From Rhodobacter aestuarii (GTDB lineage: Bacteria; Pseudomonadota; Alphaproteobacteria; Rhodobacterales; Rhodobacteraceae): DNA of 64,000 bases. Where the stretch lies: NCBI RefSeq assembly GCF_900156655.1, contig NZ_FTOG01000002.1, positions 62,001 through 126,000 on the forward strand, given 5' to 3'. Position 1 is the stretch's first letter; each line of letters opens with the position of its first letter. Positions 43,878-53,808 of the stretch are shown here, piece by piece. The notes below the pieces were generated by a model that was not told the DNA's origin, made no database searches, and worked only from the letters and a program-made list of their open reading frames with translations. The translations under genes and the position numbers were made by a program.

Positions 43878-45376
43878 GCCTCCACCTCAACGGCGTTGGT
43901 GGCAATCGACGCCTCGGTCACATCCCAATTCATATCGGGATCAAGCGGGTAGCAGGGGCGCGGCAGCAGCTTGTATTCCAGCCGCGTGACATCGAGCGCC
44001 GAGGCGCCATCGGACAGAAGCAAAATGAACCGCTCGGCGATGTCTTCCAATTGCGGGTGCAGATAGCCCAGTTTCACCACATAGATGCGGTGATCGGTCG
44101 GCGCGATGCCCATCATCTGGAAATGGGCGGGCGTAGTGATCCCGATCGAGGCATCGTGGAAGGTAGCAATCACATGGCCGATGCGCACCCGCGCCCAAGC
44201 CCCGCCGCTGCGCAGATAGGGTTGGAACCCGTCGGGCTGCAATTGGTCGCTCGCCGCTTCCACCACAGCTTCCACCTGACGGCGCGGACCGCCAGCGGGT
44301 TGATGCTCGGCGCCAAGGTCAAGCGTGATCGTTGCCCCCTCGCCCGCCGCAGCGCAGGCGGCAACAATGCCCGGCGCGGTGATGCCAGCCACGACCACAT
44401 CTTCCAATTCCGGACGATCCAGAATGGCTTGCAACATCGCCGTCGAATGGCCAGAGGCCCCGGCGGTGGTGTTATCACCAGAGTCGGTAAGGAACAGCGG
44501 GCGCTCGGGCGCCTCAGCCGCCAGCGTCAGCCCCGCCTCAACCTCGGCATGTTCCATGCGCAGCTTGTATTCGGCGCGGTTCGCCCAGACCCGACGCGCC
44601 AGATCACTGGCCACTTCGCGCGCTTGCTCCATCGAGCGGCGCGATTGGCCAATGGCGCTCGCCCCGATCCACGGCTGGTCATTCCACGCAAAACCGACCA
44701 GCAAGTTGGCCTCAACCATGCCGTCAATCGCGTCATAATCAGGCAGCGAGCCATAGATTTCACGCGAGGGCTCGGCAGTGGTGACGCAAATTTCACCGGG
44801 CAGCAGGATCGGCACATGAACCCGCGCAATATGCTGGCGTTGGCCGGTGCGGATCACTTCAAGCAGTTGCTCGGCGCAGCGATAGCCGGTCGATTGGTCA
44901 TCGCGGTGCGGCGCGGTGCGCAGAACCGACAGCGCGCTGATCCGGTCCAGCATCCCTTGCGTCACTTGCCCGTGCAGATCGAGGCACAGACCAATCGGCA
45001 CATCTTTGCCCACCGCTTCGGCAACGTGATTGAGAAAGTCGCTATCGGGATGCGCGTCGAGCCCGCGTACTTCCATCGCGCCGTGGTTGACCACGATCAC
45101 GCCATCGAGCGGCCCCGCTGCGCGCAGCCCGGCCACCGCCTCATCGCGCACGGTTTCATAAATCTCGCGGGTGAAGCCGCCACCGGGCAGCGCCGTGCCC
45201 CACAGGATCGGCACCAATTCAACATCGGTTTCCTTGGCCAAGCGCTCTTCAATGCCGCGGATCATCCACAGGCCAAGCCCGATCATCTTTTCGCCGCGTT
45301 GCACCTCCATCGTGGTAGTGGGCACGGGCGAACGCAACAGGGCTTCATAAGAGATCCCGGTAACGGCTATACGCAT
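43874..45376 (-). CDS. M81-family (MlrC-like) metallohydrolase
   Basis: The 500-residue protein matches the MlrC family. The N-terminal domain (about 1-290) has VIVVNHGAMEVRGLDAHPDSDF, LCLDLHGQVTQGM and TAPHRDDQSTGYRCAEQLL, which contain the metal-binding Asp and His residues. The C-terminal domain begins near 295 (FLTDSGDNTTAGASGHSTAML). MlrC was described for linear microcystin peptides, but most relatives are in transporter-linked catabolic operons of unknown substrate. It is co-transcribed with the CUT1 permeases upstream and the M24 gene downstream. Confidence 0.85.
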   Translation of the reverse strand: MRIAVTGISYEALLRSPVPTTTMEVQRGEKMIGLGLWMIRGIEERLAKETDVELVPILWGTALPGGGFTREIYETVRDEAVAGLRAAGPLDGVIVVNHGAMEVRGLDAHPDSDFLNHVAEAVGKDVPIGLCLDLHGQVTQGMLDRISALSVLRTAPHRDDQSTGYRCAEQLLEVIRTGQRQHIARVHVPILLPGEICVTTAEPSREIYGSLPDYDAIDGMVEANLLVGFAWNDQPWIGASAIGQSRRSMEQAREVASDLARRVWANRAEYKLRMEHAEVEAGLTLAAEAPERPLFLTDSGDNTTAGASGHSTAMLQAILDRPELEDVVVAGITAPGIVAACAAAGEGATITLDLGAEHQPAGGPRRQVEAVVEAASDQLQPDGFQPYLRSGGAWARVRIGHVIATFHDASIGITTPAHFQMMGIAPTDHRIYVVKLGYLHPQLEDIAERFILLLSDGASALDVTRLEYKLLPRPCYPLDPDMNWDVTEASIATNAVEVEA

Positions 45377-45455
45377 TTTCTGCGGTCCTTTTCATTGTGC
45401 CCGGGGCGGCAGCCCCAAAACTGGGTCCGCGCAGGGCACGTCTTCACTTTCAAAC

Positions 45456-46286
45456 TTATTTCGAGCTGCCACCGAGCAGGCCGCGCACGAAGGCTTTCTG
45501 GAACAGCAAGAACGCCAGAAGCATCGGCAGAACGGTCAGGATGGCCGAGGCCATGAGCGGGCCATGCTGCACCTGAATGGCGCCGACAAAGCCGTTGAGT
45601 TTTGCGGTCACGGGCATCACATCATCGCTGGCGGTCAGCGTCATCGCGAACAGAAGGTCGTTCCAGACCGAGCGGCTTTGCACGATGGCAAGCGCCGCGA
45701 TCCCGGTGAAGCTGGCGGGCATCAGGATTTTGAAGAAATAGCCCGCCGGACCACAGCCATCGACCTGCGCCGCTTCATAGATTGAACGCGGCACGGTGGC
45801 GAAGAAGTTGCGCATGAAGAAGGTGCAGATTGGCACACCATAGGCCACGTGCACCAACCACAGGCCCGGGATCGTGTTGTAAACCCCAATCGCGCGGGTC
45901 ACGAAGAAGACCGGGATCTGCACAATCTGGAACGGCACGAACATGCCCGAGAGCAGCAAGAAATAGATCCAGCGGCCCTTTTTCGGGTCCATCATCGAAA
46001 GCGGATAGGCCGCCATCGCCCCGATCAGCACCGACAGCACCACCGAGGGAATCGTGATCATCAAGCTGTTGAGCACCGCGGGCCCCACCTCGGCCACCGC
46101 AATGCGGAAGTTTTCGAGCGTCGGTTCCGAGGGGAGCGACAGAACCTGCGTCAGTTCAGCGGGCGTTTTGAAGGCGGTGTTGAGCGTGACCAAAAGCGGC
46201 ACGGTGAACAGCACGCAAACAAAGATGGCGGCGGCATAGCGCAGGACACGCGCGGGGCGCAGCGGCGCGGCGGGAGCAAGGCTCAT
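45456..46286 (-). CDS. ABC transporter permease, CUT1 (MalG-like)
   Basis: The 276-residue inner-membrane protein has six predicted helices and the EAA loop (YEAAQVDGCGPAGYFFKILMP) that contacts the ATPase. The ATG at 46286 overlaps the stop of the MalF-like gene by 4 bases. The longer in-frame frame lies within that gene and was rejected. It forms the importer with the two neighbouring genes and the ATPase at 50033, which is in the opposite unit. Confidence 0.92.
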   Translation of the reverse strand: MSLAPAAPLRPARVLRYAAAIFVCVLFTVPLLVTLNTAFKTPAELTQVLSLPSEPTLENFRIAVAEVGPAVLNSLMITIPSVVLSVLIGAMAAYPLSMMDPKKGRWIYFLLLSGMFVPFQIVQIPVFFVTRAIGVYNTIPGLWLVHVAYGVPICTFFMRNFFATVPRSIYEAAQVDGCGPAGYFFKILMPASFTGIAALAIVQSRSVWNDLLFAMTLTASDDVMPVTAKLNGFVGAIQVQHGPLMASAILTVLPMLLAFLLFQKAFVRGLLGGSSK

Positions 46287-47191
46287 TCGGCGGCCTCCTC
46301 GACGTTGCGGGTGATATAGGCGATGTAGGGCAGGATCAGCACCGCCGCGAGGCACAGCTGAACGATGCCAATGGCGCTGGCTTTGCCCATTTGGAAGGTG
46401 GCAAAGGCCACGTCATAAAGCTGGGTGGCCAACACTTCGGAGGCGCGCGAGGGCCCGCCGCCGGTCATTGACCAGACAAGGTCGAAGAGCCGCATCGCCT
46501 CGATCCCGAAAAGGCCAAGCACGAGCACGGTCGAGGGCCACAGATGCGGGATGGTGATGCGGCGAAAGATCGTGAAGGCCGAAGCGCCATCAATCCGCGC
46601 GGCTTCAAAAAGCTCTGCCGGGATCGAGCGCAGGCCCGAGAAGAAGACGAGGAAGGAAAAGCCCGTCGTGCTCCAAAGCGCGGCCGCCATCACCGAGTAA
46701 GAGGCAATATGGCGATCACCGAGCCAGTTGGAGGCCACGCCCGAAAGACCGATGCCGTCGAGCACGGTGTTCACAAGGCCGCCATCGGGCAGGTAAAGCC
46801 AACGCCACACAGCGGCCACCGCCACGGGGGTGATGATATAGGGCAGGAAGATCAGCGTCTTGATCACGCCTTCGCCCTTCAGCTTGCCATCGACCAAAAG
46901 CGCGAGTGCAAGGCCAAGCGTGCTGGGGGCAACCAAGTAGAAAGCGAGCCACTTCAGGTTGTTGGCAACCGCGTGCCAAAACCGCGACTGGCCCATCAAC
47001 GAGCCGTAATTATCAAGCCCGACAAAGCGCATCGTGGGGGAGATCCCATCCCACGAATGCAGCGACACGAAGCCGGTGTAGCCCACCGCATAGACATAAG
47101 CGGTCAGGAAGAAAGTCACGGGCAGCGCCAGAAACAGCGTGTAGGTCAACGCTTTCTGGGCCCGGTGATCGCGCGGTCCTTTGATCGGCAT
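46283..47191 (-). CDS. ABC transporter permease, CUT1 (MalF-like)
   Basis: The 302-residue membrane protein has six predicted helices and an EAA loop FEAARIDGASAFTIFRRITIP. AGAGG lies before the ATG at 47191. The first helix is ALTYTLFLALPVTFFLTAYV. It pairs with the MalG-like subunit. In CUT1 systems the substrate is normally an oligosaccharide, glycoside or glycerol-phosphate derivative, which is unexpected beside ureide hydrolases. Confidence 0.92.
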   Translation of the reverse strand: MPIKGPRDHRAQKALTYTLFLALPVTFFLTAYVYAVGYTGFVSLHSWDGISPTMRFVGLDNYGSLMGQSRFWHAVANNLKWLAFYLVAPSTLGLALALLVDGKLKGEGVIKTLIFLPYIITPVAVAAVWRWLYLPDGGLVNTVLDGIGLSGVASNWLGDRHIASYSVMAAALWSTTGFSFLVFFSGLRSIPAELFEAARIDGASAFTIFRRITIPHLWPSTVLVLGLFGIEAMRLFDLVWSMTGGGPSRASEVLATQLYDVAFATFQMGKASAIGIVQLCLAAVLILPYIAYITRNVEEAAE

Positions 47192-47233
47192 GATGGCCTC
47201 TGGTCGTTTCGGCGGAGGGGCGGAAATGGGGCA

Positions 47234-47264
47234 GGTGCAGGCGGCACATATCGCCGCCTGCACC
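47234..47264 (-). other. Stem-loop between binding-protein and permease genes
   Basis: A perfect 12-bp inverted repeat, GGTGCAGGCGGC (47234-47245) with GCCGCCTGCACC (47253-47264), loop of 7. No T-tract follows on the minus strand. Such structures after a binding-protein gene keep its message more abundant than that of the permeases. Confidence 0.65.
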
Positions 47265-47272
47265 AAAGGATT

Positions 47273-48553
47273 TTACCAGGTCACGAATTCGCCGGCTTCT
47301 TTGACCTCGACACGCATATCTTCGAGCGTTTCGAGCATCTCTTCAGCGGCTTCGGGCGACGGGTCAGCGGCATAGGCCGAAACCAGCGTGCCGAATTCGT
47401 CGCCAAGGCGCACCGGCAGGAGGTTTTTCATGTTCGGCACAACCGCACCGCGCGGGCTCGCCGCCTGAATTTCCTCAAACGCGGCTTGACCATAGGCCGA
47501 GTAACCGGCGCTGCTGGCAAGCGGGTTCGCCGCCACCGAGCCTTTGACCGTGTTGAACGCTGCTTGGCCTTCGGGCGAAGCCGCCGCGCGCATGAAATCT
47601 TTGCCGATTTCAGCCGCTTTGCCTTCCACACCGCTGGTCAGCGCCATCAGGTCCATTTGCATGACAACGCCGCCATCCATGCCCGGCGCCGGGAAGAAGC
47701 CGTATTGCTCGCCTTCGGTCCAGCCCGCATCAGCAAGGTAGGCCGAGAGCCAGTCGCCCATTTGATACATGGCCACTTCGCCTTCGGCGAATTTGGCACC
47801 GGTGTCGGACCAAGTGTAGCCGGTCCAGTCATCCATGAAGTGATCGGCATAGGCATCGGTCCACGAGGCCAGCGCCGCTTTCACACGCGCATCGGTGAAG
47901 GGGATCTCGCCCGAACCGAAAGCGTAGTAGCCGTCTTGGCCCAGCGCGTTGTAGAGGAAGCTGTAGAAGGTATAGAGCGTCCAGCCCGGGCCACCGGCGT
48001 TGCCCATCGCTTGGTAACCAGCGGCTTCGATTTTGTCGGCCACGGCGTCAAATTCTTCTGCCGTGGTGGGGACTTCGAGCCCAAGCTCGTCGAAGATCGC
48101 TTTGTTGTAGAAGACGTTCGAAACCACGTGCAGGTTCAGCGGCACGCCGTAAAGGTGGCCATCCACGCTGACGACTCGGCGCACACCATCGGCGATGTCG
48201 GCAAAGCCCGGGACATCCGAGACAACATCATCAAGCGGCGCGATCCGGCCCGCATCGGCGAAGCTTTTCAGCTCTTGCGCCATGCCCGATTGATAGACTG
48301 CCGGGGGCTGCCCACCAAGGAAGGCGGTTTGCAGGGCGCGGCGCATCTCGGCGGTGTTGCCGGTGATCACGCGGGTGCCAATCGGTGCGCCCGGGTATTG
48401 TTCGTCATAGACGCCAATCAACGCGGTCAGGGCGTTGGCTTCCGCGCCGCTGGCCCAATAGGTCCAGACTTCGGCCTCTTGCGCCATCGCGGGGCTTGCG
48501 AGGGCAAGAAGGACAGCGCCGGTCGCGAGCGCATTTTGTTTGAGGGTCGTCAT
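47273..48553 (-). CDS. ABC transporter substrate-binding protein, family 1 (sugar type)
   Basis: The 426-residue periplasmic protein has a Sec signal peptide ending near AMAQ. The fold is that of MalE-like proteins, with an early WTYWASGAEANAL strand-helix, GVPLNLHVVSNVFYNKAIFDELG, and YQMGDWL in the second lobe. First gene of the minus-strand unit (binding protein, two permeases, M81, M24). It is divergent from the ROK regulator. Ligand unknown: the family fits a sugar or a bulky polar compound, while the operon fits a ureide. Confidence 0.9.
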   Translation of the reverse strand: MTTLKQNALATGAVLLALASPAMAQEAEVWTYWASGAEANALTALIGVYDEQYPGAPIGTRVITGNTAEMRRALQTAFLGGQPPAVYQSGMAQELKSFADAGRIAPLDDVVSDVPGFADIADGVRRVVSVDGHLYGVPLNLHVVSNVFYNKAIFDELGLEVPTTAEEFDAVADKIEAAGYQAMGNAGGPGWTLYTFYSFLYNALGQDGYYAFGSGEIPFTDARVKAALASWTDAYADHFMDDWTGYTWSDTGAKFAEGEVAMYQMGDWLSAYLADAGWTEGEQYGFFPAPGMDGGVVMQMDLMALTSGVEGKAAEIGKDFMRAAASPEGQAAFNTVKGSVAANPLASSAGYSAYGQAAFEEIQAASPRGAVVPNMKNLLPVRLGDEFGTLVSAYAADPSPEAAEEMLETLEDMRVEVKEAGEFVTW

Positions 48554-48828
48554 ATTTTACCATCTCCTGCTGGGCTTCTCAGTTGGTCCCCGCAGACATG
48601 CCTGCCATCCGAGGCAGCAGACACAAGATTTATCACGACACCAATCATAAATATTCCAACACCATACACGATAAGCCCTATTTTTGAGCATTTTTTCGCC
48701 ATATCTGCATATTTTTGGCGCTAACATGTCTATTTTTGATGTGACGTCAGAAAAATTCGGCCGAAATCTTGGCTTCGGCGGCGTTTTCAGCGGAGTTATG
48801 ACGACACACAGAAAAAAGGTTCGCCACC
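48554..48828. promoter_or_regulatory. AT-rich divergent promoter with three TATTTTTG repeats
   Basis: This 275-base region separates the transporter unit from the ROK/catabolic unit. TATTTTTG occurs at 48679-48686, 48710-48717 and 48731-48738, that is 31 and 21 bases apart, about three and two helical turns. Two copies extend to CTATTTTTGA. A perfect palindrome TGACGTCA lies at 48742-48749. ROK regulators of the NagC/Mlc type bind AT-rich sites with TTT flanks, so these are operator candidates for the adjacent regulator. Confidence 0.55.
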
Positions 48829-49989
48829 GTGCACCCATCCTATGTCAGGCAATACAATGCGACGCGCATCTTCCATGCGCTGCGGGCAAACCCCGGTATT
48901 ACCAAGCGTGGCCTGACGGATTTGACCGGCTGCGACAAGTCCACCGTCTCGGCGATTCTGCGCGCGTTTGAAGACATTGGCTTTGTCGAATCGGATGCGG
49001 CGCAAGAAACCGGCAAGCGCGGGCGCCCCTCGGCCAACTATCGGCTTTCTGCCGACAATGGCTTGCTGATTGGCGTGCACCTTGAGTTTGAACAGATGGC
49101 GATCGTCGCGGCCAGCATTGATGGCACACCGATTCGCAAATGGAGCCAGCCGCTGCCGACCGACCCGGCCGCACTGGCAACCGATCTGCGCCACGCGATT
49201 GGCGCGCTTTGCCATGAGATCTCCCGCAGCCAAGATGAGATCCGCGCCATTGGCATCACCCTGCCGGGGCTCGTGGAATCAAGCGGCGGGCTCGCCCATG
49301 CGCCGAGCCTTGATTGGTATGAAACCGATATCGGCAACCTGCTGCGCGACCAGATCGACGCGCCCGTCTATATCGACAATGACACCAACGCTGCCGCGAT
49401 GGCCGAGTATCTCTTTGGCCAATGCGGGCAGCTGACCGATTTTGTGATGATCGACGGCGGGCTTGGCCTTGGCGGCGGGATCTTTTTGGATGGCCGCCCC
49501 TATCGCGGCGCTTCGGGCTTTGGCGGCGAATTGGGCCATATCAAAGTGGTGCCCGATGGCCGGATTTGCGGCTGCGGCGCACAAGGCTGCCTGTCGGCCT
49601 ATATCGCTGCGCCCGCGCTTTTGGCCGCCGCGCAACGATCGTTGCGGGTGCGCAATGTCGAAGAACTGATCCGCGCCGCCAAAGACGGCGCCCCACCGAT
49701 CCTTGATCTGTTTGAGGATTCAGGCCGCCATCTGGGCCGCGCGCTTTCCGACATCGTCAATATTTTCAACCCCTCGGCCATTGTGCTGGGCGGGATCGTG
49801 GGCCGCATCTGGCCCTATGCCGAAATCACCGCGCGCAAAGAACTGGCAAAGCTGGCCATGCGCGCGCCGCTGCAAAACACGCAGATCCTCGTCTCCGATA
49901 TCAGCGCCGCAGAAACCCCGGTTGGGGCGGTGGCGCTGGCGCTCGAAGGCTTCACCTCTCTCGACGGCCAAAAACCCGGCCCTTGGTAA
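48829..49989 (+). CDS. ROK-family transcriptional regulator
   Basis: The 386-residue protein has a MarR-like winged helix at the N-terminus ([25 protein letters not shown]) followed by a ROK sugar-kinase fold. Present are the ATPase-like [20 protein letters not shown] and the zinc motif [13 protein letters not shown]. The start is a GTG at 48829, because the nearest ATG (48798) is in another frame; AAAAGG is upstream. ROK repressors usually sense a sugar or sugar phosphate. It heads the unit of the ATPase and ureide-hydrolase genes, and is divergent from the transporter unit, so it probably regulates both. Confidence 0.9.
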   Translation: MHPSYVRQYNATRIFHALRANPGITKRGLTDLTGCDKSTVSAILRAFEDIGFVESDAAQETGKRGRPSANYRLSADNGLLIGVHLEFEQMAIVAASIDGTPIRKWSQPLPTDPAALATDLRHAIGALCHEISRSQDEIRAIGITLPGLVESSGGLAHAPSLDWYETDIGNLLRDQIDAPVYIDNDTNAAAMAEYLFGQCGQLTDFVMIDGGLGLGGGIFLDGRPYRGASGFGGELGHIKVVPDGRICGCGAQGCLSAYIAAPALLAAAQRSLRVRNVEELIRAAKDGAPPILDLFEDSGRHLGRALSDIVNIFNPSAIVLGGIVGRIWPYAEITARKELAKLAMRAPLQNTQILVSDISAAETPVGAVALALEGFTSLDGQKPGPW

Positions 49990-50032
49990 TTGGCTCCCGT
50001 CGCCCTCCCACGCTCGAACACGGACCCCTCCC

Positions 50033-51157
50033 ATGGCAACACTCTCCCTCAAATCAGTCACGAAGAGCTATGGCACTGCGCAAGCGGTGCGCGGGATCGA
50101 CCTAGAGATCCCCGATCATGCCTTCGTCGTCTTTGTCGGCCCTTCGGGGTGCGGCAAATCCACCACCTTGCGGATGATCGCAGGGCTCGAAGACATCAGC
50201 ACCGGCACGGTCGAAATTGATGGCCGCCCCGTCAACCACCTTGCGCCTGCGGAACGCGACATTGCGATGGTGTTCCAAAACTACGCGCTCTACCCGCATA
50301 TGTCGGTGCGCGACAACATCGCCTTCGGCCTGCAACAGCGCAAAATGCCAAAAGCCGAGATCGCAGAGCGGGTGCAGAAGATCTCTGACATGCTTGAGCT
50401 TTCCGCGCTTTTGGACCGTAAACCGCGCCAGCTTTCGGGCGGGCAGCGCCAGCGCGTTGCGATGGGCCGGGCAATGGTGCGTGACCCGGCGGTGTTTCTT
50501 TATGACGAGCCACTCTCCAACCTTGATGCCAAGCTGCGCGTGCAAATGCGTACCGAGATCAAGCGGCTGCACCAAGTCGCCCCCACGACCACGATCTACG
50601 TCACCCACGACCAAACCGAGGCGATGACGCTCGCCGATATCGTGGTGGTGATGAAAGACGGGCTGATTGAGCAAGTCGGCACGCCGCAAGAGCTTTACTT
50701 CCACCCGCGCACCGCTTTTGTGGCGCAATTTGTGGGCTCGCCCTCGATGAACCTGATCCAAGCGCAGGTGACGGGCAGCGCAGAGGCCCCGCAACTGGAA
50801 CTCAGCGATGGCACGCTTCTGCCCGTATTGCCCGAGCGCATCCCGGCCTATGGCGCGCATCTGGGCCGCACCATGACCTTTGGCGTGCGCCCCGAAGACC
50901 TGCTTTTGGCCGAAGAGGGCGCGCCCGGCTTTGGCATCACGATCGATCTGATCGAACCCTTGGGCCAAGAGATCCTCGCGTTTTTCAAAATCGACGGCCA
51001 AAGCTGCGCAATGCGGCTTGATCCGATGTCCGAGGTGCGCCCCGGCGACCGGCTCACCGTCACCCCGCGGCTGGAACGCTGCCACCTCCTTGACCCTGAA
51101 ACCGACCTTGTCGTGGCCCATGCCGCGACGCCCACAACTGAAAGTGCCTCCCAATGA
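50033..51157 (+). CDS. ABC transporter ATP-binding protein, MalK/UgpC type
   Basis: The 374-residue ATPase has Walker [11 protein letters not shown]-loop [12 protein letters not shown], signature [16 protein letters not shown], Walker [13 protein letters not shown] and switch VTHD. The C-terminal OB/TOBE regulatory domain (about 240-370) is that of MalK-like proteins serving CUT1 importers. It belongs functionally with the permeases at 45456-47191, although it sits in the opposite transcription unit. The ATG at 50033 begins [14 protein letters not shown]; longer frames lie inside the ROK gene. It overlaps the next gene by 4 bases. Confidence 0.94.
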   Translation: MATLSLKSVTKSYGTAQAVRGIDLEIPDHAFVVFVGPSGCGKSTTLRMIAGLEDISTGTVEIDGRPVNHLAPAERDIAMVFQNYALYPHMSVRDNIAFGLQQRKMPKAEIAERVQKISDMLELSALLDRKPRQLSGGQRQRVAMGRAMVRDPAVFLYDEPLSNLDAKLRVQMRTEIKRLHQVAPTTTIYVTHDQTEAMTLADIVVVMKDGLIEQVGTPQELYFHPRTAFVAQFVGSPSMNLIQAQVTGSAEAPQLELSDGTLLPVLPERIPAYGAHLGRTMTFGVRPEDLLLAEEGAPGFGITIDLIEPLGQEILAFFKIDGQSCAMRLDPMSEVRPGDRLTVTPRLERCHLLDPETDLVVAHAATPTTESASQ

Positions 51158-52620
51158 GCCCGAATTACGATCTTGTCATCAAAGGTGCGACTGTCGTCAC
51201 CGAGGGGGGGCCGCGCCAATGTGACATTGGCATCACCGGCGAGCGGATCGCCGCCTTGGGCGAGGCGCTTGAGGGCACCGAAGTGGTGGATGCAAGCGGC
51301 CTGATCGCCCTGCCCGGCGGCGTGGATAGCCATTGCCACATCGACCAAGTGGACCCGCAAAACGGCCACGGTGCGGAAAGCATGATCTCGGGCACCCGTG
51401 CGGCGCTGGCCGGCGGCACCACCTCGATCATCTCGTTCATCTCGCAACATGCGGGCGAAGAAATCGCCGATGTGTTTGCCGAAAGCCTGCGTCGCGGCGA
51501 GACCTCGCTTGCCGATTACACCTTCCACCAGATCATCTCGGACCCGACCGACAAAGTCGTGCTTGAAGACATCCCGATGGTGGTTGCGGCGGGCATTCGC
51601 TCGCTCAAAGTGTTCCTCACCTATGAAGACGCGCATCTGACCGACCGCGAATTCCTGCGCGTTCTGGCCGCCGCCCACCGCGAAGGCTGCATGGTCACCG
51701 TGCACTGCGAAAACTACGACGCGATTGGCTTCTTGACCGAACAGCTTCTGGCGCAAGGCATGGTCGAGCCGAAATATCACGCGTGGTCGCGCCCCGAGGT
51801 GGTGGAACGTGAGGCCACCTACCGCACCATTTGCTTGGCGGAACTGGTCGACACGCCGATCCAAATCTTTCACGTCTCGTGCCACGAGGTCGCCGAAGAG
51901 ATTGAGCGCGCGCAAAAACGCGGCCTGAAAGTCTGGGGCGAAACCTGCCCGCAATACATTGTGCTCGGCGCCAAAGACATGGATCGCCCCGGCCGCGAAG
52001 GCGCGAAATACATGTGCTCTCCGGCACCGCGCGACCCGGCCAATGTGGAACCGTTTTGGGATGACATCCGCCGTGGCGTGATTGATGTGATCTCCTCGGA
52101 CCACAGCGCCTTCTTCTTCTCTGGCCCGAAAAACTCCAAAGAGGTGAACGGCACGGATGCCGATTTCAGCCAAATCCCGAACGGCGTTCCGGGGGTGGGT
52201 TCGCGTATGCCGCTCGTTTTCTCAGAAGGGGTGTCGAAAGGCCGGATCGATCTGGAAACCTTTGCCCGCCTGACCGCCACCAACCCGGCGCGGATCTTTG
52301 GGCTTTACCCGAAAAAAGGCGCAATTGGCGTGGGCTCGGATGCCGATATCGTGCTGTGGGATGCCAACCGCAAAGTCACCATCACCAATGCTTTGCTGCA
52401 ACATGCCGTCGATTACACCCCCTATGAGGGGATGGAAGTCACCGGCTGGCCGGTGGCGACCTATCTGCGCGGCAAGCTGTCGATGAAAGACGGCGTTGTC
52501 TGTGCCGAGCCGGGCCAAGGCCAATTCCTCAAGCGTGAGGCCTATGAGCTGGCCACGCCGCGCGGCATCACTCCCAACGGCTTCAACGCCGCCAAACTCC
52601 CACCGCAAGAAAAGAAGTAA
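51154..52620 (+). CDS. Hydantoinase/dihydropyrimidinase-like cyclic amidohydrolase
   Basis: The 488-residue TIM-barrel enzyme opens cyclic ureides. The metal ligands are H60 and H62 (SHCHIDQ), the carboxylated lysine K152 ([10 protein letters not shown]), H184 (TVHCEN), a His in IFHVSCHE, and the Asp of SSDHSAF. All positions of a binuclear dihydroorotase/hydantoinase/allantoinase site are filled. Whether the natural substrate is allantoin, a hydantoin or a dihydropyrimidine is open. Its ATG overlaps the ATPase stop (ATGA), and RidA, ureidoglycine aminohydrolase and M20 hydrolase genes follow without gaps, which suits an allantoin-like route. Confidence 0.88.
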   Translation: MSPNYDLVIKGATVVTEGGPRQCDIGITGERIAALGEALEGTEVVDASGLIALPGGVDSHCHIDQVDPQNGHGAESMISGTRAALAGGTTSIISFISQHAGEEIADVFAESLRRGETSLADYTFHQIISDPTDKVVLEDIPMVVAAGIRSLKVFLTYEDAHLTDREFLRVLAAAHREGCMVTVHCENYDAIGFLTEQLLAQGMVEPKYHAWSRPEVVEREATYRTICLAELVDTPIQIFHVSCHEVAEEIERAQKRGLKVWGETCPQYIVLGAKDMDRPGREGAKYMCSPAPRDPANVEPFWDDIRRGVIDVISSDHSAFFFSGPKNSKEVNGTDADFSQIPNGVPGVGSRMPLVFSEGVSKGRIDLETFARLTATNPARIFGLYPKKGAIGVGSDADIVLWDANRKVTITNALLQHAVDYTPYEGMEVTGWPVATYLRGKLSMKDGVVCAEPGQGQFLKREAYELATPRGITPNGFNAAKLPPQEKK

Positions 52621-52624
52621 GATC

Positions 52625-52993
52625 ATGACGGTTCAACGCAGCCCGATCCCGCCCAGCAAATCGGAACTCAACATTCTCACCTTCCCCGGCGGCGGCAAGC
52701 TCGTTTGGGCGGTGGCCTCGGCCGATGATGTGACCGCCGATTTCACGGGCCAAACGCTTGATGTCTTCGCCAAGATTGAACGCATCTTGAAATCGGCGGG
52801 CACCGATCAAACCCATCTGGTGAAAGCCGAGGTGGTGGTGACCGATCACGACAACAAGCCGCTTTTCGACCAGCTTTGGGGCAAGTGGGTGCCGTCCGAC
52901 CGGGGCCCGGTGCGCTCCTTCGTGGAAAGCCGGATGCCCGAAGGCGATCTGGTCGAATTGATCGTCACCGCCGTGATGCCCGAGGACGAATAA
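52625..52993 (+). CDS. RidA-family protein
   Basis: A 122-residue member of the RidA/YjgF family, which hydrolyses reactive enamine/imine intermediates. The family pattern is visible in AVASADDVTADFTGQTLDVFAKIERILKSAGTDQTHLVKAEVVVTD. The conserved Arg of RidA enzymes falls in GPVRSFVESRM. It starts 4 bases after the hydantoinase stop and ends inside TAATG, which begins the next gene. In this setting it may clear an imine formed on deamination of a ureidoglycine-type product, or act as a ureide hydrolase itself, as some RidA relatives in pyrimidine catabolism do. Confidence 0.88.
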   Translation: MTVQRSPIPPSKSELNILTFPGGGKLVWAVASADDVTADFTGQTLDVFAKIERILKSAGTDQTHLVKAEVVVTDHDNKPLFDQLWGKWVPSDRGPVRSFVESRMPEGDLVELIVTAVMPEDE

Positions 52994-53808
52994 TGCCGAA
53001 ACTGAACTTCCACCGCTCGATCCTGCCCTTGGAGGCGCGCACTTGCGCGCCGGGCGCCACCGCCTATTTCCGGGGCGCGGTCGAGCGCAACTATGCGCTG
53101 CTTCCCCCCGAAGGCGTGCTCGACAGCCGCATGCCCGATTATGCGGGCACCATCGTGCGCTTTCTCGCCAGCCCCAAAATGGGCGCGGGCTTCGTGCAAA
53201 CGATGCTGTTGGTCGCGCCGGGTGGCGGCACCTCGCGCCCCCGAAATGATGGGCTGCAGCATTTCTTGCTGGTGCAAGAAGGCACGTTCAATCTCGGCAT
53301 CGAAGGGTTCTGTGAAAGCCATGAACTGACCGAGGGCGGCTATGCCTATTTGCCGCCCGGGGTATCGTTCACGCTCAAGAACGAAGGCGACCGCACCGCC
53401 CGCGTGCTCGAATTCTACCGGCCGTATGTGCCCGCCGAAGGTCTGGCGACGCCCGGCCCGGTCGTTTCGAACATCGCGCAAGTGGAAAAGGTCAACCACA
53501 CCGGCAATCCGGGCCGTGGCTGGCAGCATCTGCTGCCCGATGATCTGGCCTTTGACATGGAAATGAACGTGCTCAGCTTCGCGCCCGGCACGCATTTCCC
53601 CTCGGTCGAAACCCATATCATGGAGCATTCGCTCTTCTTGCTCAAAGGTCAGGGCATGTATCTGCTTGACCGTGATTGGCACGAGGTCTGGGCCGAGGAT
53701 TACATCTGGATGGGCCCCTGGGTGCCGCAGCAATTCTATGCCACCGGCTGGGATGAAAGCGCCTATCTGCTTTATAAAGACGTGAACCGCGATGTCAGCT
53801 TTGGCTGA
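52993..53808 (+). CDS. allE: (S)-ureidoglycine aminohydrolase
   Basis: A 271-residue bicupin that converts ureidoglycine to ureidoglycolate and ammonia with a Mn2+ ion. The C-terminal cupin carries the metal set E206, H208, H212 (ETHIMEH) and Q246 (WVPQQF), equivalent to E195/H197/H201/Q235 of the E. coli enzyme with a constant offset of 11. The segment IWMGPWVPQQF is a family hallmark. It starts within the stop of the RidA gene and overlaps the next gene by 17 bases. Its presence is the strongest hint that the cluster handles an allantoin-like ureide. Confidence 0.9.
   Translation: MPKLNFHRSILPLEARTCAPGATAYFRGAVERNYALLPPEGVLDSRMPDYAGTIVRFLASPKMGAGFVQTMLLVAPGGGTSRPRNDGLQHFLLVQEGTFNLGIEGFCESHELTEGGYAYLPPGVSFTLKNEGDRTARVLEFYRPYVPAEGLATPGPVVSNIAQVEKVNHTGNPGRGWQHLLPDDLAFDMEMNVLSFAPGTHFPSVETHIMEHSLFLLKGQGMYLLDRDWHEVWAEDYIWMGPWVPQQFYATGWDESAYLLYKDVNRDVSFG

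Noticed and set aside
46544-48724. A very long open frame on the plus strand opposite the ABC permease and binding-protein genes
   Set aside because: It mirrors the codon pattern of the real minus-strand genes, spans several of them, and encodes His/Arg-rich sequence with no domain.
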